DNA of 64,000 nucleotides, taken from NCBI RefSeq assembly GCF_016107705.1, contig NZ_JAEHGC010000002.1, forward strand, positions 586,024 through 650,023, given 5' to 3'. Every line of letters starts with the position of its first letter. Position 1 is the first letter of the stretch. Made by a program: the position numbers and the translations under genes. Below the pieces are notes generated by a model, which searched no databases, was not told the origin of the DNA, and was given only the letters and a program-made list of their open reading frames with translations. Shown piece by piece: positions 37,997 through 46,545 of this stretch. This stretch comes from Neobacillus cucumis. GTDB taxonomy: Bacteria > Bacillota > Bacilli > Bacillales_B > DSM-18226.

Positions 37997-38155
37997 TTAT
38001 TCGATCCAAATGAACCGTTTCCTTTTCCAGGTATTCCAACCCCTCAATGCATCGGCTGCTTTTAATACGTTATATCCCTCATTCGTAAGATAAATCCCAA
38101 TTAAAGCTCTTATTTCTTTTTCATCATCAATAATCAGAATGGTTTCTTGTGACAT
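37997..38155 (-). pseudogene. Truncated two-component response regulator
   Basis: GGAGAGG precedes ATG 38155. The first 35 codons are a receiver domain start (MSQETILIIDDEKEIRALIG, YLTNEGYNVLKAADA) with the acidic DD pair. A frameshift follows. Receiver-like sequence (EGLEYLEKETVHLD) goes on in a neighbouring frame for 15 codons and ends at the arsI terminator. The phospho-acceptor and the DNA-binding domain are gone. The gap 38156-38461 has nothing recognisable. Confidence 0.75.
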
Positions 38156-38461
38156 ATAAACCTCTCCTTTTTCTAATGCCTACATTTTACTCTAATCCGC
38201 TTAAGAAAAAAAAGATTTTCTGAAGTTCTTCATTAACTTTTAAGAAAATCTTCATAAAGAACGGCATCTTTCCTTAAGAAATTTTTTGTACGATACATAC
38301 ATGCAGACGAAATGGCAGAAAGCGGTTTTAGCTGGTTATTCGAACTAAAACAAAAAGTAAAAGCTGCTGCCAAGAAGTCTCTTTCAATATAGCCAGGATG
38401 ACTTAAGATGAGCCGCTGACGGGGCATTTGAAATAGATACATTTTAAAGGAGTGGAGATCC

Positions 38462-39637
38462 ATGAAGGCAATCAATAAAGAAAAGATTTTAATTCTTACC
38501 GGTAATTATGGTGATGGCCATATTCAAGTTGCTGAGGCATTAAATGAAGCGATACAGATTCGATTTCCATCCTTAGAACCTGTCGTATTTGATTTTATGG
38601 AATGGGTTCATCCTTATTCCAATCAGGTCAGTCGTTACCTTTATCTTCAAGGGGTGAAAAAATTCCCGCAGGTGTATGGATATATTTATCAAAAAACACG
38701 GAGAATGAACACTTTTTCCAAATTGATGAAGACGATTTTCTCAACAGGAATTGGACGGATGGTTAAATTAATTGAGGAGGTGCAGCCGGCTGTTGTCGTC
38801 AGTACATTTCCATTGGCAGCTGCTGTGATGTCTAAGGTGAAATCCTATGGTTTAACAAATATTCCAACTGTCACAACCATTACGGATCATACCGATCATA
38901 GCTGCTGGATTTATCCGAATACCGATCAATATATCGTCGGATCGAAGACAGTCCGCGATTCTTTAATTGAATTAGGCGTGGAAGAGAATCGAATTGCCGA
39001 TATCGGGATTCCGATTCGCCAGCAATTTTCTCAATCCTTCAAGCGGGAGGAAATTCTTAAGAAACATGGTTTAGATCCGCTATTGCCAACCGTTTTAGTG
39101 ATGGGAGGCGGCTGCGGTTTGATTGGCGAAGGAAGTTCTACGATTCAGGAGTTTGATGCATTACCAAAGCCGATTCAATTGATCATTGTTTGTGGACATA
39201 ATGAAAAACTCCGAGTGGAATTAAAGGAGAAATTAAAGGATTCCAAACATCGCATTCATCTCACTGGTTATATCGATTACGTTCACGAGTTAATGGCGAT
39301 CTCCGATTTAATGATTACAAAACCGGGCGGAGTCACTACTTTTGAAGCGATTGCTATGGAATTGCCGATGCTTCTTCATAAACCGATTCCCGGACAAGAA
39401 CAGGATAACGCTAAATTTTTAGTTCGTTCAGGGGTGGCGGTTAAAGCCGAAAAGGAACGGGATTTAATGGAACATTTATCTAAATTATTGAACAGCCCAG
39501 AATTACTCCTACAAATGAGGGAAAATGCGAAGCAATTCCATCCGAAAGAATCGGCGTTTGCATCGGTTGAAATGATTATGGATACAAAAGATTCTTATAA
39601 TCGTTTGCAAACCCTTATGTATTCTTTCGGTTTATAA
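38462..39637 (+). CDS. ykoN: MGDG synthase-type glycosyltransferase (YkoN/UgtP-like)
   Basis: 391-residue GT28-type enzyme. The N-terminal MGDG-synthase domain has ILTGNYGDGHIQVAEAL, and the C-terminal nucleotide-sugar domain has VMGGGCGLIGEG and MITKPGGVTTFEA. It transfers a sugar (probably from UDP) to a lipid acceptor at the inner face of the membrane. AAAGGAGTGG precedes the ATG. First of three closely spaced genes, with a VTT-domain membrane protein 20 bp on and a NodB deacetylase, which points to making or modifying a surface glycolipid or polysaccharide. Confidence 0.85.
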   Translation: MKAINKEKILILTGNYGDGHIQVAEALNEAIQIRFPSLEPVVFDFMEWVHPYSNQVSRYLYLQGVKKFPQVYGYIYQKTRRMNTFSKLMKTIFSTGIGRMVKLIEEVQPAVVVSTFPLAAAVMSKVKSYGLTNIPTVTTITDHTDHSCWIYPNTDQYIVGSKTVRDSLIELGVEENRIADIGIPIRQQFSQSFKREEILKKHGLDPLLPTVLVMGGGCGLIGEGSSTIQEFDALPKPIQLIIVCGHNEKLRVELKEKLKDSKHRIHLTGYIDYVHELMAISDLMITKPGGVTTFEAIAMELPMLLHKPIPGQEQDNAKFLVRSGVAVKAEKERDLMEHLSKLLNSPELLLQMRENAKQFHPKESAFASVEMIMDTKDSYNRLQTLMYSFGL

Positions 39638-39657
39638 GCAAATAGGAAGGTGGGAAA

Positions 39658-40323
39658 ATGGAAAATAGTATGTTTTTGTCGATAAAGTTAAAAAAACCAA
39701 CAGCCCGCACTCTTTCCATTGGGAGTTTGATGATTTTCTTATTGCTAACGGGAATTTATTTATACTTTGTTCATACTGGTGCAGCAAAAGGATGGCTTGA
39801 ATCCATTCGTCAACTTGGTGTTTTCGGGATCGTGTTAGGGATTATGATTCAAAGTGTTGTGAATGTCATTCCGGCACCAGGTGAATTTGTTTCTCTTTTT
39901 CTGATTGAAATCTATGGTCCTGTTGCCGGTGGGTTCTATTCTTTCATAGGCGGAATCATAGGAGCTTTCCTTGCATATCGTTTGTCTGATTGGATTGCTC
40001 GTCCGATCATTGAACCAATGGCTAAGCCTTATCTGGAAAAAATCGATCGCTGGCTAAAAAAGCGGGGAGATATTGGTCTGTTGATCATCCGTTTTGTCCC
40101 ATTGGTTCCCTACCATTTCATCAACTATGCGGCCGGGATATTGCGCGTAAACAAAATAGCGTTTATTTGGACAACCGCCTTAGGGATCCTGCCTTATTCA
40201 ATCACGATTAGCAGCATATTTGCAGGATTTCGTTATGGAAAATTCCTACCGTTTATCATTGGCGGCGGACTCTTTATTTTGTCCTCTATTTTAAGCATCG
40301 TCTTACGGAGAAAAATGGATTAA
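39658..40323 (+). CDS. VTT/DedA-type membrane protein (TVP38 family)
   Basis: 221 residues, about six TM helices. The VTT domain shows VVNVIPAPGEFVSLFLIEIYG, GGIIGAFLAYRLSDWI and LLIIRFVPLVPYHFINYAAG. Members move or flip lipids such as undecaprenyl phosphate or phosphatidylethanolamine. AGGAAGGTGGG precedes ATG 39658. Its place between a lipid glycosyltransferase and a deacetylase fits lipid carrier recycling. Confidence 0.85.
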   Translation: MENSMFLSIKLKKPTARTLSIGSLMIFLLLTGIYLYFVHTGAAKGWLESIRQLGVFGIVLGIMIQSVVNVIPAPGEFVSLFLIEIYGPVAGGFYSFIGGIIGAFLAYRLSDWIARPIIEPMAKPYLEKIDRWLKKRGDIGLLIIRFVPLVPYHFINYAAGILRVNKIAFIWTTALGILPYSITISSIFAGFRYGKFLPFIIGGGLFILSSILSIVLRRKMD

Positions 40324-40348
40324 ATCTTTGAACTGGGAGGATCTAGAT

Positions 40349-41038
40349 ATGTTTACGATGATTTTACTTTTATTATTGGTCCTCGTATTCTACTGGCTGG
40401 TTCCTTATCTTCTAACTGCCGGTTTAGGTATCGGGGTTTTAAAACGGAAGGATTCTTCTGCAAAAATTGCTTTTACTTTTGATGACGGTCCTAATCGGAT
40501 TTTCACTCCGCAGCTTTTGGACCTGTTAAAAGCAAATAATATAAAAGCGACATTTTTTGTTGTTGGTTCTAAGGCTGAAAAATACCCGGAGTTAATCGAA
40601 AGAATGCATGAAGAGGGACATTTAATCGGAATCCATAATTATGTACACAAATCGAACTGGGTCATGAGCCCATGGAAGATTCGCCAGGATCTCGACAAAA
40701 GTGCTTCGATTATTGAAAAAATCACCGGGGAACGTCCTATCTATTATCGCCCACCATGGGGGTTAATGAACTTATTTGATTTTTTCCTTATGAAAAGTTA
40801 TAAGATCATTCACTGGTCGGTCATGGCGGAAGATTGGAAAAGTAGAGGCGGCAGTGAAAAAGTGAAAAACATTCTGTTACAAAAAATAAAACAAGGCGAT
40901 GTTATTCTTCTGCATGATTGCGGAGAAACCATTGGAGCGGATGCGCATGCTCCCATGAACACAATCGATGCATTAAAAGATGTCTTGAAAGAACTTTCAA
41001 GACGAGGGATGATTTGTGTTAGAATGGACGAATTATAG
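40349..41038 (+). CDS. Membrane-anchored polysaccharide deacetylase (NodB domain)
   Basis: 229 residues: an N-terminal TM anchor (3-28), then the NodB domain with TFDDGP (Asp45, Asp46), H-x3-H metal ligands His96 and His100 in HLIGIHNYVH, YRPPWG, and the final LLHDCGE. It removes N-acetyl groups from a cell-wall or lipid-linked sugar. GGGAGGATC before ATG 40349 selects this start. The frame opens at TTG 40328 but without a ribosome site. Last gene of the envelope operon. Confidence 0.88.
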   Translation: MFTMILLLLLVLVFYWLVPYLLTAGLGIGVLKRKDSSAKIAFTFDDGPNRIFTPQLLDLLKANNIKATFFVVGSKAEKYPELIERMHEEGHLIGIHNYVHKSNWVMSPWKIRQDLDKSASIIEKITGERPIYYRPPWGLMNLFDFFLMKSYKIIHWSVMAEDWKSRGGSEKVKNILLQKIKQGDVILLHDCGETIGADAHAPMNTIDALKDVLKELSRRGMICVRMDEL

Positions 41039-41074
41039 AATAAAGAAACAGGTGGTTAAAGGTCGAAAGGCATC

Positions 41075-41112
41075 GCTTTTCCTTGTCCACTAACGGGACA
41101 GGTTAATTTAAG
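41075..41112 (+). repeat. Hairpin C copy of the dispersed element
   Basis: CACTAACGGGACAGGTTAAT, with TAAC/GTTA arms. Confidence 0.6.
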
Positions 41113-41160
41113 GAGGAAATAACTACTTTATGTTGGAATTATCCCTTTAAAAAGCTGATT

Positions 41161-41189
41161 AAAAATATACCCCTCGCTAATGAGGGGTA
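41161..41189 (-). terminator. Terminator of the DUF3231 gene
   Basis: TACCCCTC-GCTAAT-GAGGGGTA with TATATTTTT after it on the minus strand. Confidence 0.85.
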
Positions 41190-41193
41190 AATC

Positions 41194-42198
41194 TTATTTA
41201 TCTTGTGCAAGTTCTTCTCTATTGGGAGCAAGTGGTGGTTGTTCTAACCACTTGTTTTTTACCATAATATTGAACCAGTTTTTTGTCATTGCTAATGTTT
41301 TTAGAATTGTTTTTTCATAAACAACAACTAGGTCCGTTCGCATGGCTCCTGCTAGACCTGTCCCGTAATATACTTGTGCAGTTTGAGCCAAGAAACCCAT
41401 ATGATACAACATTAATTTTTCTGAAAAAGGAGATTCTTTTGACGTTGTAACCTCTGATTCCCACGACATTGGAACTGGCAAATTATCCTTGTGCATAATT
41501 TCTGAAAGGGCTTGTATGTTTTCATCTGCCTTTTTTTCTAATTCCTCAAAAAACTTTCTTAATTCTTTCGATCCGGTGACTTGACTGAATCCGATAGAAA
41601 GAGTTTTTGCCATAATGCTCTTTTTAATATTTAGAGAAATACTAATTAATTCTGTAGCAGATAAAAGTCTCCCTTTTCCGAAGAATCCATCAGTAAAATC
41701 TTTGGTAGAAATAAATTCAGGGCTCTCTTTAGGATAGAAATAGGGGTCTCGTTGGAATTTACCTTTTTTAAGCAATAACTCAATGGTTAAATCGTACATA
41801 CTTTTGGCATCATTATCACATGAATTGTAAAATTCCCGTAGATCCTTTCTGACAGAAACACATAAAGCAGTTGTATGACCCAACAAACCATGTAAAGTCA
41901 TAATATGTAAATAATTTAAGCAGAATGTGTCAGAAAACAATCTCTCTGCACCTTTATTAAGGTCGGACTCAGTAAATCCAATAGGAACTGGAAATCCCTC
42001 TTTCTCAATGAAGGAAACAAGCTGCTTCTTTTGCTTCTCCCATGTCCCAATGGCAATTTCAAAAACTTTTTTTATTGATTCGTCTTCCAATATAGAAATC
42101 ATATACCTATTTACGATCTCCGTCATAGTTCCGTTTACATACTCCCCCCAAAGTGTTCCTATTTCGGATGATGTAAGTTTTAAATTAGCATTTTCCAT
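41194..42198 (-). CDS. DUF3231 family protein (two-module form)
   Basis: 334 residues in two homologous all-helical halves (about 1-165 and 175-325), each beginning with LTSSEIGTLWGEYVNGTM- or LLSATELISISLNIK-like sequence. DUF3231 modules resemble ferritin-like four-helix bundles, are widespread in spore-formers, and have no assigned function. GAGGTGAGAAC precedes the ATG. A one-module relative is encoded at 55199. Confidence 0.85.
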   Translation of the reverse strand: MENANLKLTSSEIGTLWGEYVNGTMTEIVNRYMISILEDESIKKVFEIAIGTWEKQKKQLVSFIEKEGFPVPIGFTESDLNKGAERLFSDTFCLNYLHIMTLHGLLGHTTALCVSVRKDLREFYNSCDNDAKSMYDLTIELLLKKGKFQRDPYFYPKESPEFISTKDFTDGFFGKGRLLSATELISISLNIKKSIMAKTLSIGFSQVTGSKELRKFFEELEKKADENIQALSEIMHKDNLPVPMSWESEVTTSKESPFSEKLMLYHMGFLAQTAQVYYGTGLAGAMRTDLVVVYEKTILKTLAMTKNWFNIMVKNKWLEQPPLAPNREELAQDK

Positions 42199-42289
42199 TA
42201 GTTCTCACCTCTTCTGTATTTTTTACTGACACAGAAATAGATATGCGTTTCTTTGGACTTAAACCTTTAGATAATAATAGTTGGGCAGT

Positions 42290-42312
42290 TTTTGTTGAAC
42301 TACCGGGTGCAT
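42290..42312 (+). repeat. Degenerate hairpin A copy
   Basis: TTGAACTACCGGGTGCATTT. Confidence 0.45.
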
Positions 42313-42375
42313 TTCTACAATAAGTAAATTGATGTCAGGTCTGGTTGAAATGGAATTAGTAGAACAAATATAAAT

Positions 42376-42407
42376 TAAGCTCAGTGAATTTATTCACTGA
42401 GCTTTTC
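42376..42407. terminator. Strong isolated hairpin
   Basis: AAGCTCAGTGAA and TTCACTGAGCTT (12-bp perfect stem, 4-nt loop) followed by TTC. There is no gene directly before it on either strand. The gap 42199-42705 otherwise holds no gene. Confidence 0.7.
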
Positions 42408-42705
42408 GTCTGTAATTATTGCATATAGTGTATTTGAGTCTTTTTTAGATAGAAAGGTGATTTTATCTAAACTTTCAATTGCTTTTTCCATTAAACGAAT
42501 AATTCTTTATTAAGTCACAAAAAAGCCTCTAATTATATACCTAGACTACAATAGATTGTGAAGAAACGTTCTATAGGAATGTATGGTAATGTAGATGTAT
42601 AGGGAGAGGCACTAGCGTGAAACTAGGTAAAAGCTGACTGCAAAAATTCTAGCCAGCGGTTTTATGTTATGCTTAAATAACAAAATATTTGAAGAGAGGC
42701 ATTAT

Positions 42706-43578
42706 ATGAGTTCAATCCAGAAGCAAAAGACCAATAAACTGAGAATGATTTTACGAGGATTATTAGTCATTATAGGGGGATTTATAGCTGCATATGGGTT
42801 AGAAACAGTATTAATCCCAAACAACGTATCAGATGGAGGAGTTACCGGATTAAGTATTGTTGGTTCTGAACTATTTGAATTACCATTAGGGGCCCTTATT
42901 GCGATCATAAATATCCCATTTATCTGGTTAGGTTATCAACAAATCGGAAAAACTTTTGCGTTCTTTTCGATTATCGGAATTGTATCGCTATCTATTGGTA
43001 CAATTTTATTTCACCATACACCGGCTATTATTCAAGGGGATACATTGTTAATCACCGTAGTTGGGGGTATTATCATTGGTTTTGGAATGGGATTAGCCTT
43101 GCGTAATGGCGGTGCATTAGATGGAATCGATATGCTTGCCGTACTACTATCTCGAAAATTACCCTTTGGGACAAGCGATTTCATTCTTTTCTTAAACGTA
43201 TTTGTGTTTATGATCGTTTCAACCGTATTCGGTCTACAAGGAGCAATTCTTTCGGCAATTGCTTACTTCATTGCTTCTAAGGTGATTCACATCGTAGAAG
43301 AAGGCTTGAGCGGCTCAAAAACCTTTAAAATTATTACAACTCAACCAGGATTAATGGTGGAGACTATACGTGACCGCTTAGGACGAAGTGCAACGTTTAA
43401 CGAGGTTTATGGTGGCTTTTCTCACGATAAGTTTATAGAAGTTACCTGCGTCATTAATCGTTTAGAAGAAACCAAATTAAAGGAAATTATTAGTGAAATT
43501 GACTCAAAATCTTTTGTTACCGTTTATGATGTGGCAGAAGTGAAGGGTGGTAATTTCAGAAAGAATAATATTCATTAA
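42706..43578 (+). CDS. YitT family membrane protein
   Basis: 290 residues: five to six TM helices (N-terminal two thirds, GGFIAAYGLETVLIPNNVSD, ALRNGGALDGIDMLAVLLSR) and a cytoplasmic DUF2179 domain (FKIITTQPGLMVETIRDRLG, VYDVAEVKGGNF). This is the standard YitT layout. GAGAGGC precedes ATG 42706. Transport function is suspected for the family but not defined. Confidence 0.9.
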   Translation: MSSIQKQKTNKLRMILRGLLVIIGGFIAAYGLETVLIPNNVSDGGVTGLSIVGSELFELPLGALIAIINIPFIWLGYQQIGKTFAFFSIIGIVSLSIGTILFHHTPAIIQGDTLLITVVGGIIIGFGMGLALRNGGALDGIDMLAVLLSRKLPFGTSDFILFLNVFVFMIVSTVFGLQGAILSAIAYFIASKVIHIVEEGLSGSKTFKIITTQPGLMVETIRDRLGRSATFNEVYGGFSHDKFIEVTCVINRLEETKLKEIISEIDSKSFVTVYDVAEVKGGNFRKNNIH

Positions 43579-43686
43579 AAAAAGCTTTGTGAATCATTAC
43601 ACTTAACATTTCCTTGATGGGTACTTACTCTTTTCGTTACTTTTTGAACTAGCACCTCATACATACCTAAACCGTAAATCGAGATT

Positions 43687-43888
43687 TAGCAGGCTATACG
43701 TGTAAAGGTGTTGAAACAGGGCGTTTAATAGTTGGAAATCGTTCTCCAGAAAAAGCTGTAAGGATATCTGTCTGTACACCGAAAACACTTGAGAGCTTGA
43801 GCAAGGATAATTGATCCTTAAACGTTTGTTATACGATCTTACCAAATATTGTTCGCCATACAACTATAATATTGTATGGTTTTTTTGT
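43687..43888 (+). pseudogene. Broken duplicate of the 3' end of the MocR-type regulator gene
   Basis: GCAGGCTATACGTGTAAAGG and onward matches 47691-47974 nearly base for base, with an internal deletion of about 90 bp (after GAAACAGG), small indels and stop codons. Even the terminator palindrome (CCATACAA...TTGTATGG then T7, 43856-43888) is copied. It lies just upstream of the MFS gene, so the copy and the intact gene flank the MFS-YiaK-MocR block as direct repeats. Confidence 0.88.
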
Positions 43889-43963
43889 TCGTGTTATGAT
43901 GATTCAAATCTAGTCGGAGGTTTATCTTAATTAGAATTAATTTTCTAGAAAGGTAGGTTAGAT

Positions 43964-45259
43964 ATGTTACCCAAAGATAGTGTTAAAGCGTTAGACGTTC
44001 AATCAGTTCGGTTGCAAAGCTACATTAATTCTGAGGAACAACGAAAATCCTTATACAAGCGTACATTACTTGTTGTAAGTATTTCACAAATTTTGGGTGG
44101 TGCAGGGTTAGCCGCAGGTGTGACTGTGGGGGCACTTCTTGCACAACAAATGCTCGGTACAGATGCGTTCGCTGGAGTTCCTTCGGCTTTACTTACTTTT
44201 GGGTCCGCAGGTGCTGCTTTATTTGTTGGGAGACTTTCGCAGGCGTTTGGTCGTCGAACAGGTCTATCAGCTGGTTTTATGATTGGGGGACTTGGAGCAA
44301 TAGGGGTCATTATTGCAGCAATAATAAATAGTATTTTCTTATTATTTACTTCCCTTCTTGTTTATGGTGCAGGGTCAGCAACAAATTTACAAGCTCGTTA
44401 TGCAGGTACGGACTTAGCGAACAGTAAGCAGAGAGCAACTGCTATTAGTATTACGTTGGTTTTTACAACATTTGGTGCAGTTGCGGGTCCAAATTTAGTG
44501 AATGTGATGGGGAAATTCGCTCTTTTTATTGGTGTGCCATCACTTGTTGGTCCTTTCATTTTAGGAGCAGCAGCTTATATCTTAGCTGGTGCTGTCCTTT
44601 TCATCATGCTTCGCCCAGATCCATTAGTTATAGCAAGAACAATAGAAGCGACCTACCAAGAATCAAGTGTTAAGGGACATTCTGCAACAACTGAACAGAC
44701 AGAAAACAAAAGAGGCATAATCGTTGGTGCAACAACTATGGTTATTACTCAAATTGTAATGGTAGCGATTATGACAATGACACCAGTTCATATGATGCAT
44801 CATGGACATAGCTTGGGAGCAGTAGGCCTTGTGATTGGCTTTCATATTGGTGCAATGTATTTCCCTTCACTAGTTACAGGTGTGCTTGTTGATAAGTTGG
44901 GGCGCACAGTGATGGCTATTGTTTCTGGAATTACGTTACTTTTGGCAGGTTTAATAGCAGCATTTGCACCTGGTGATTCTATGGTTTTTATGGTAATTGC
45001 TCTTTCTTTACTTGGATTAGGATGGAATTTTGGTTTAATAAGTGGGACAGCACTTATTGTTGATTCAACTGAAACTGCCACACGGGCTAAAACTCAAGGT
45101 AAAGTGGATGTTTTAATTGCGTTGTCAGGAGCTGCTGGAGGAGCCGTGTCAGGAATGATTGTGGCAGGTTCAAGTTATCCAACATTATCAATTGTTGGAG
45201 GGATTTTGTCTTTATTACTAATTCCAGTGGTGATATGGTCTCGTGGAGGTAATAAATAA
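43964..45259 (+). CDS. Major facilitator superfamily transporter
   Basis: 431 residues with twelve TM helices and a cytoplasmic loop around residue 225-245. MFS loop motif is GRLSQAFGRRTG (2-3 loop), with DKLGRTVM as its counterpart in the second half. AAAGGTAGG precedes the ATG. The following dehydrogenase gene and the MocR regulator suggest uptake of a sugar acid or similar compound, but no substrate can be named. Confidence 0.9.
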   Translation: MLPKDSVKALDVQSVRLQSYINSEEQRKSLYKRTLLVVSISQILGGAGLAAGVTVGALLAQQMLGTDAFAGVPSALLTFGSAGAALFVGRLSQAFGRRTGLSAGFMIGGLGAIGVIIAAIINSIFLLFTSLLVYGAGSATNLQARYAGTDLANSKQRATAISITLVFTTFGAVAGPNLVNVMGKFALFIGVPSLVGPFILGAAAYILAGAVLFIMLRPDPLVIARTIEATYQESSVKGHSATTEQTENKRGIIVGATTMVITQIVMVAIMTMTPVHMMHHGHSLGAVGLVIGFHIGAMYFPSLVTGVLVDKLGRTVMAIVSGITLLLAGLIAAFAPGDSMVFMVIALSLLGLGWNFGLISGTALIVDSTETATRAKTQGKVDVLIALSGAAGGAVSGMIVAGSSYPTLSIVGGILSLLLIPVVIWSRGGNK

Positions 45260-45484
45260 GCCAGATTGTTTTCAAAAACAATATCAAACTTATTTTAACT
45301 AACGTAGTTTAAGACAGTCTTTCTGCACTACTTAATTTGATAGTAGCAAAATGACTATATTGATAGTCTTTTAGTAGAGAAAGAAAAACGGCAATTTGCT
45401 AACGCTAATGTAGACAATGAGCTGATTAGCTTCACAATTTGGTATGAGAAGTATCCTGACAATAATAGTAAGGTGGGCTGGTTA

Positions 45485-46486
45485 ATGCGTATATCATATG
45501 ATGAAATGAAAGGTGAGTTCAAAAGAGTTCTTATAAAAAAGGGTGTTGATACGAAAACTGCGGAAACCGCAGCATCCATAATAGCCGACAACAGCTCTGA
45601 TGGGGTGTATTCTCATGGCTTAAACAGGTTTCCTTCCATTATTAAAGCGATAGAAGAAGGCGTTATTAAACCGGTGATGCGACCTGTGAAATTAAATAGT
45701 ATCGGGGCACTTGAACAATGGGATGGACAGTTAGGTTTTGGTCCTATCAATGCGACTATTGCCATGGACAGGGCTGTTGAATTGGCAGAATATTATGGTA
45801 TAGGCTGTGTTGCACTTAGAAATACAACCCACTGGCTTCGTGGAGGCACCTACGGATTAAGAGCTGCCAACGCTGGATGTATCGGGATTTGCATGACAAA
45901 TACGATTCCTAATATGCCGCCATGGGGTGGTAGTGAGAATCGTATCGGTAACAATCCTTTAATCATCTCCGTTCCCCAAAAAGGTGGAAAACACTTGCTA
46001 TTGGATATGGCACAGTCTCAATTCTCATTTGGTAAACTGCAGACCTATTCGTTAGCCGGAAAGAAATTACCGGTTTTGGGAGGTTATACGGCGGATGGGG
46101 ATCTTTCGGACGATCCGGAATCCATTTTAAATGGCGGTAAGGTCATTCCTTCAGGTTTTTGGAAGGGATCCGGTCTTTCCATAGCGATTGATATGATCGT
46201 TTCGGCACTGTCAGTTGGCAGGTCTACTTCAGATTTGCGGGGAGAACGCCAGGATTCGGGAATATCACAGGTATTTATTGCTATCAATCCAGCGGAATAT
46301 GCAGGGGAGGAATTTGCAGATTCTTACATGGAAAGTATGGCTGCCTATATTAAAACCTCATCAAAGATGGCTGATGTTAAGGAGATTCTTTATCCTGGCG
46401 AAAGGGCGGCGAAGGAGCGTGTGGAAAATCTTAGAGACGGTATCCCAGTAAATCAGAAAATATGGGAAACAGTAATAAAACTATAA
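45485..46486 (+). CDS. YiaK/Ldh2-type NAD(P)H-dependent dehydrogenase
   Basis: 333 residues of the malate/L-lactate/ureidoglycolate dehydrogenase-2 fold, closest in motifs to 2,3-diketo-L-gulonate reductase YiaK: DGVYSHGLNRFP, NTTHWLRGGTYGLRAA and SQFSFGKLQTY. ATG 45485 follows AAGGTGGGC. The same frame is open for 45 codons before it with protein-like sequence but no other start. Probably a catabolic reductase of a keto sugar acid, paired with the MFS permease upstream. Confidence 0.87.
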   Translation: MRISYDEMKGEFKRVLIKKGVDTKTAETAASIIADNSSDGVYSHGLNRFPSIIKAIEEGVIKPVMRPVKLNSIGALEQWDGQLGFGPINATIAMDRAVELAEYYGIGCVALRNTTHWLRGGTYGLRAANAGCIGICMTNTIPNMPPWGGSENRIGNNPLIISVPQKGGKHLLLDMAQSQFSFGKLQTYSLAGKKLPVLGGYTADGDLSDDPESILNGGKVIPSGFWKGSGLSIAIDMIVSALSVGRSTSDLRGERQDSGISQVFIAINPAEYAGEEFADSYMESMAAYIKTSSKMADVKEILYPGERAAKERVENLRDGIPVNQKIWETVIKL

Positions 46487-46545
46487 TTATAATTGTTTTA
46501 TAAAATGCACAATCATATAATTATATGAAAAAAAGGGTGCTTATT

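Noticed and set aside
43657..43863. 68-aa minus-strand ORF
   Set aside because: It is antisense to the MocR pseudogene fragment.
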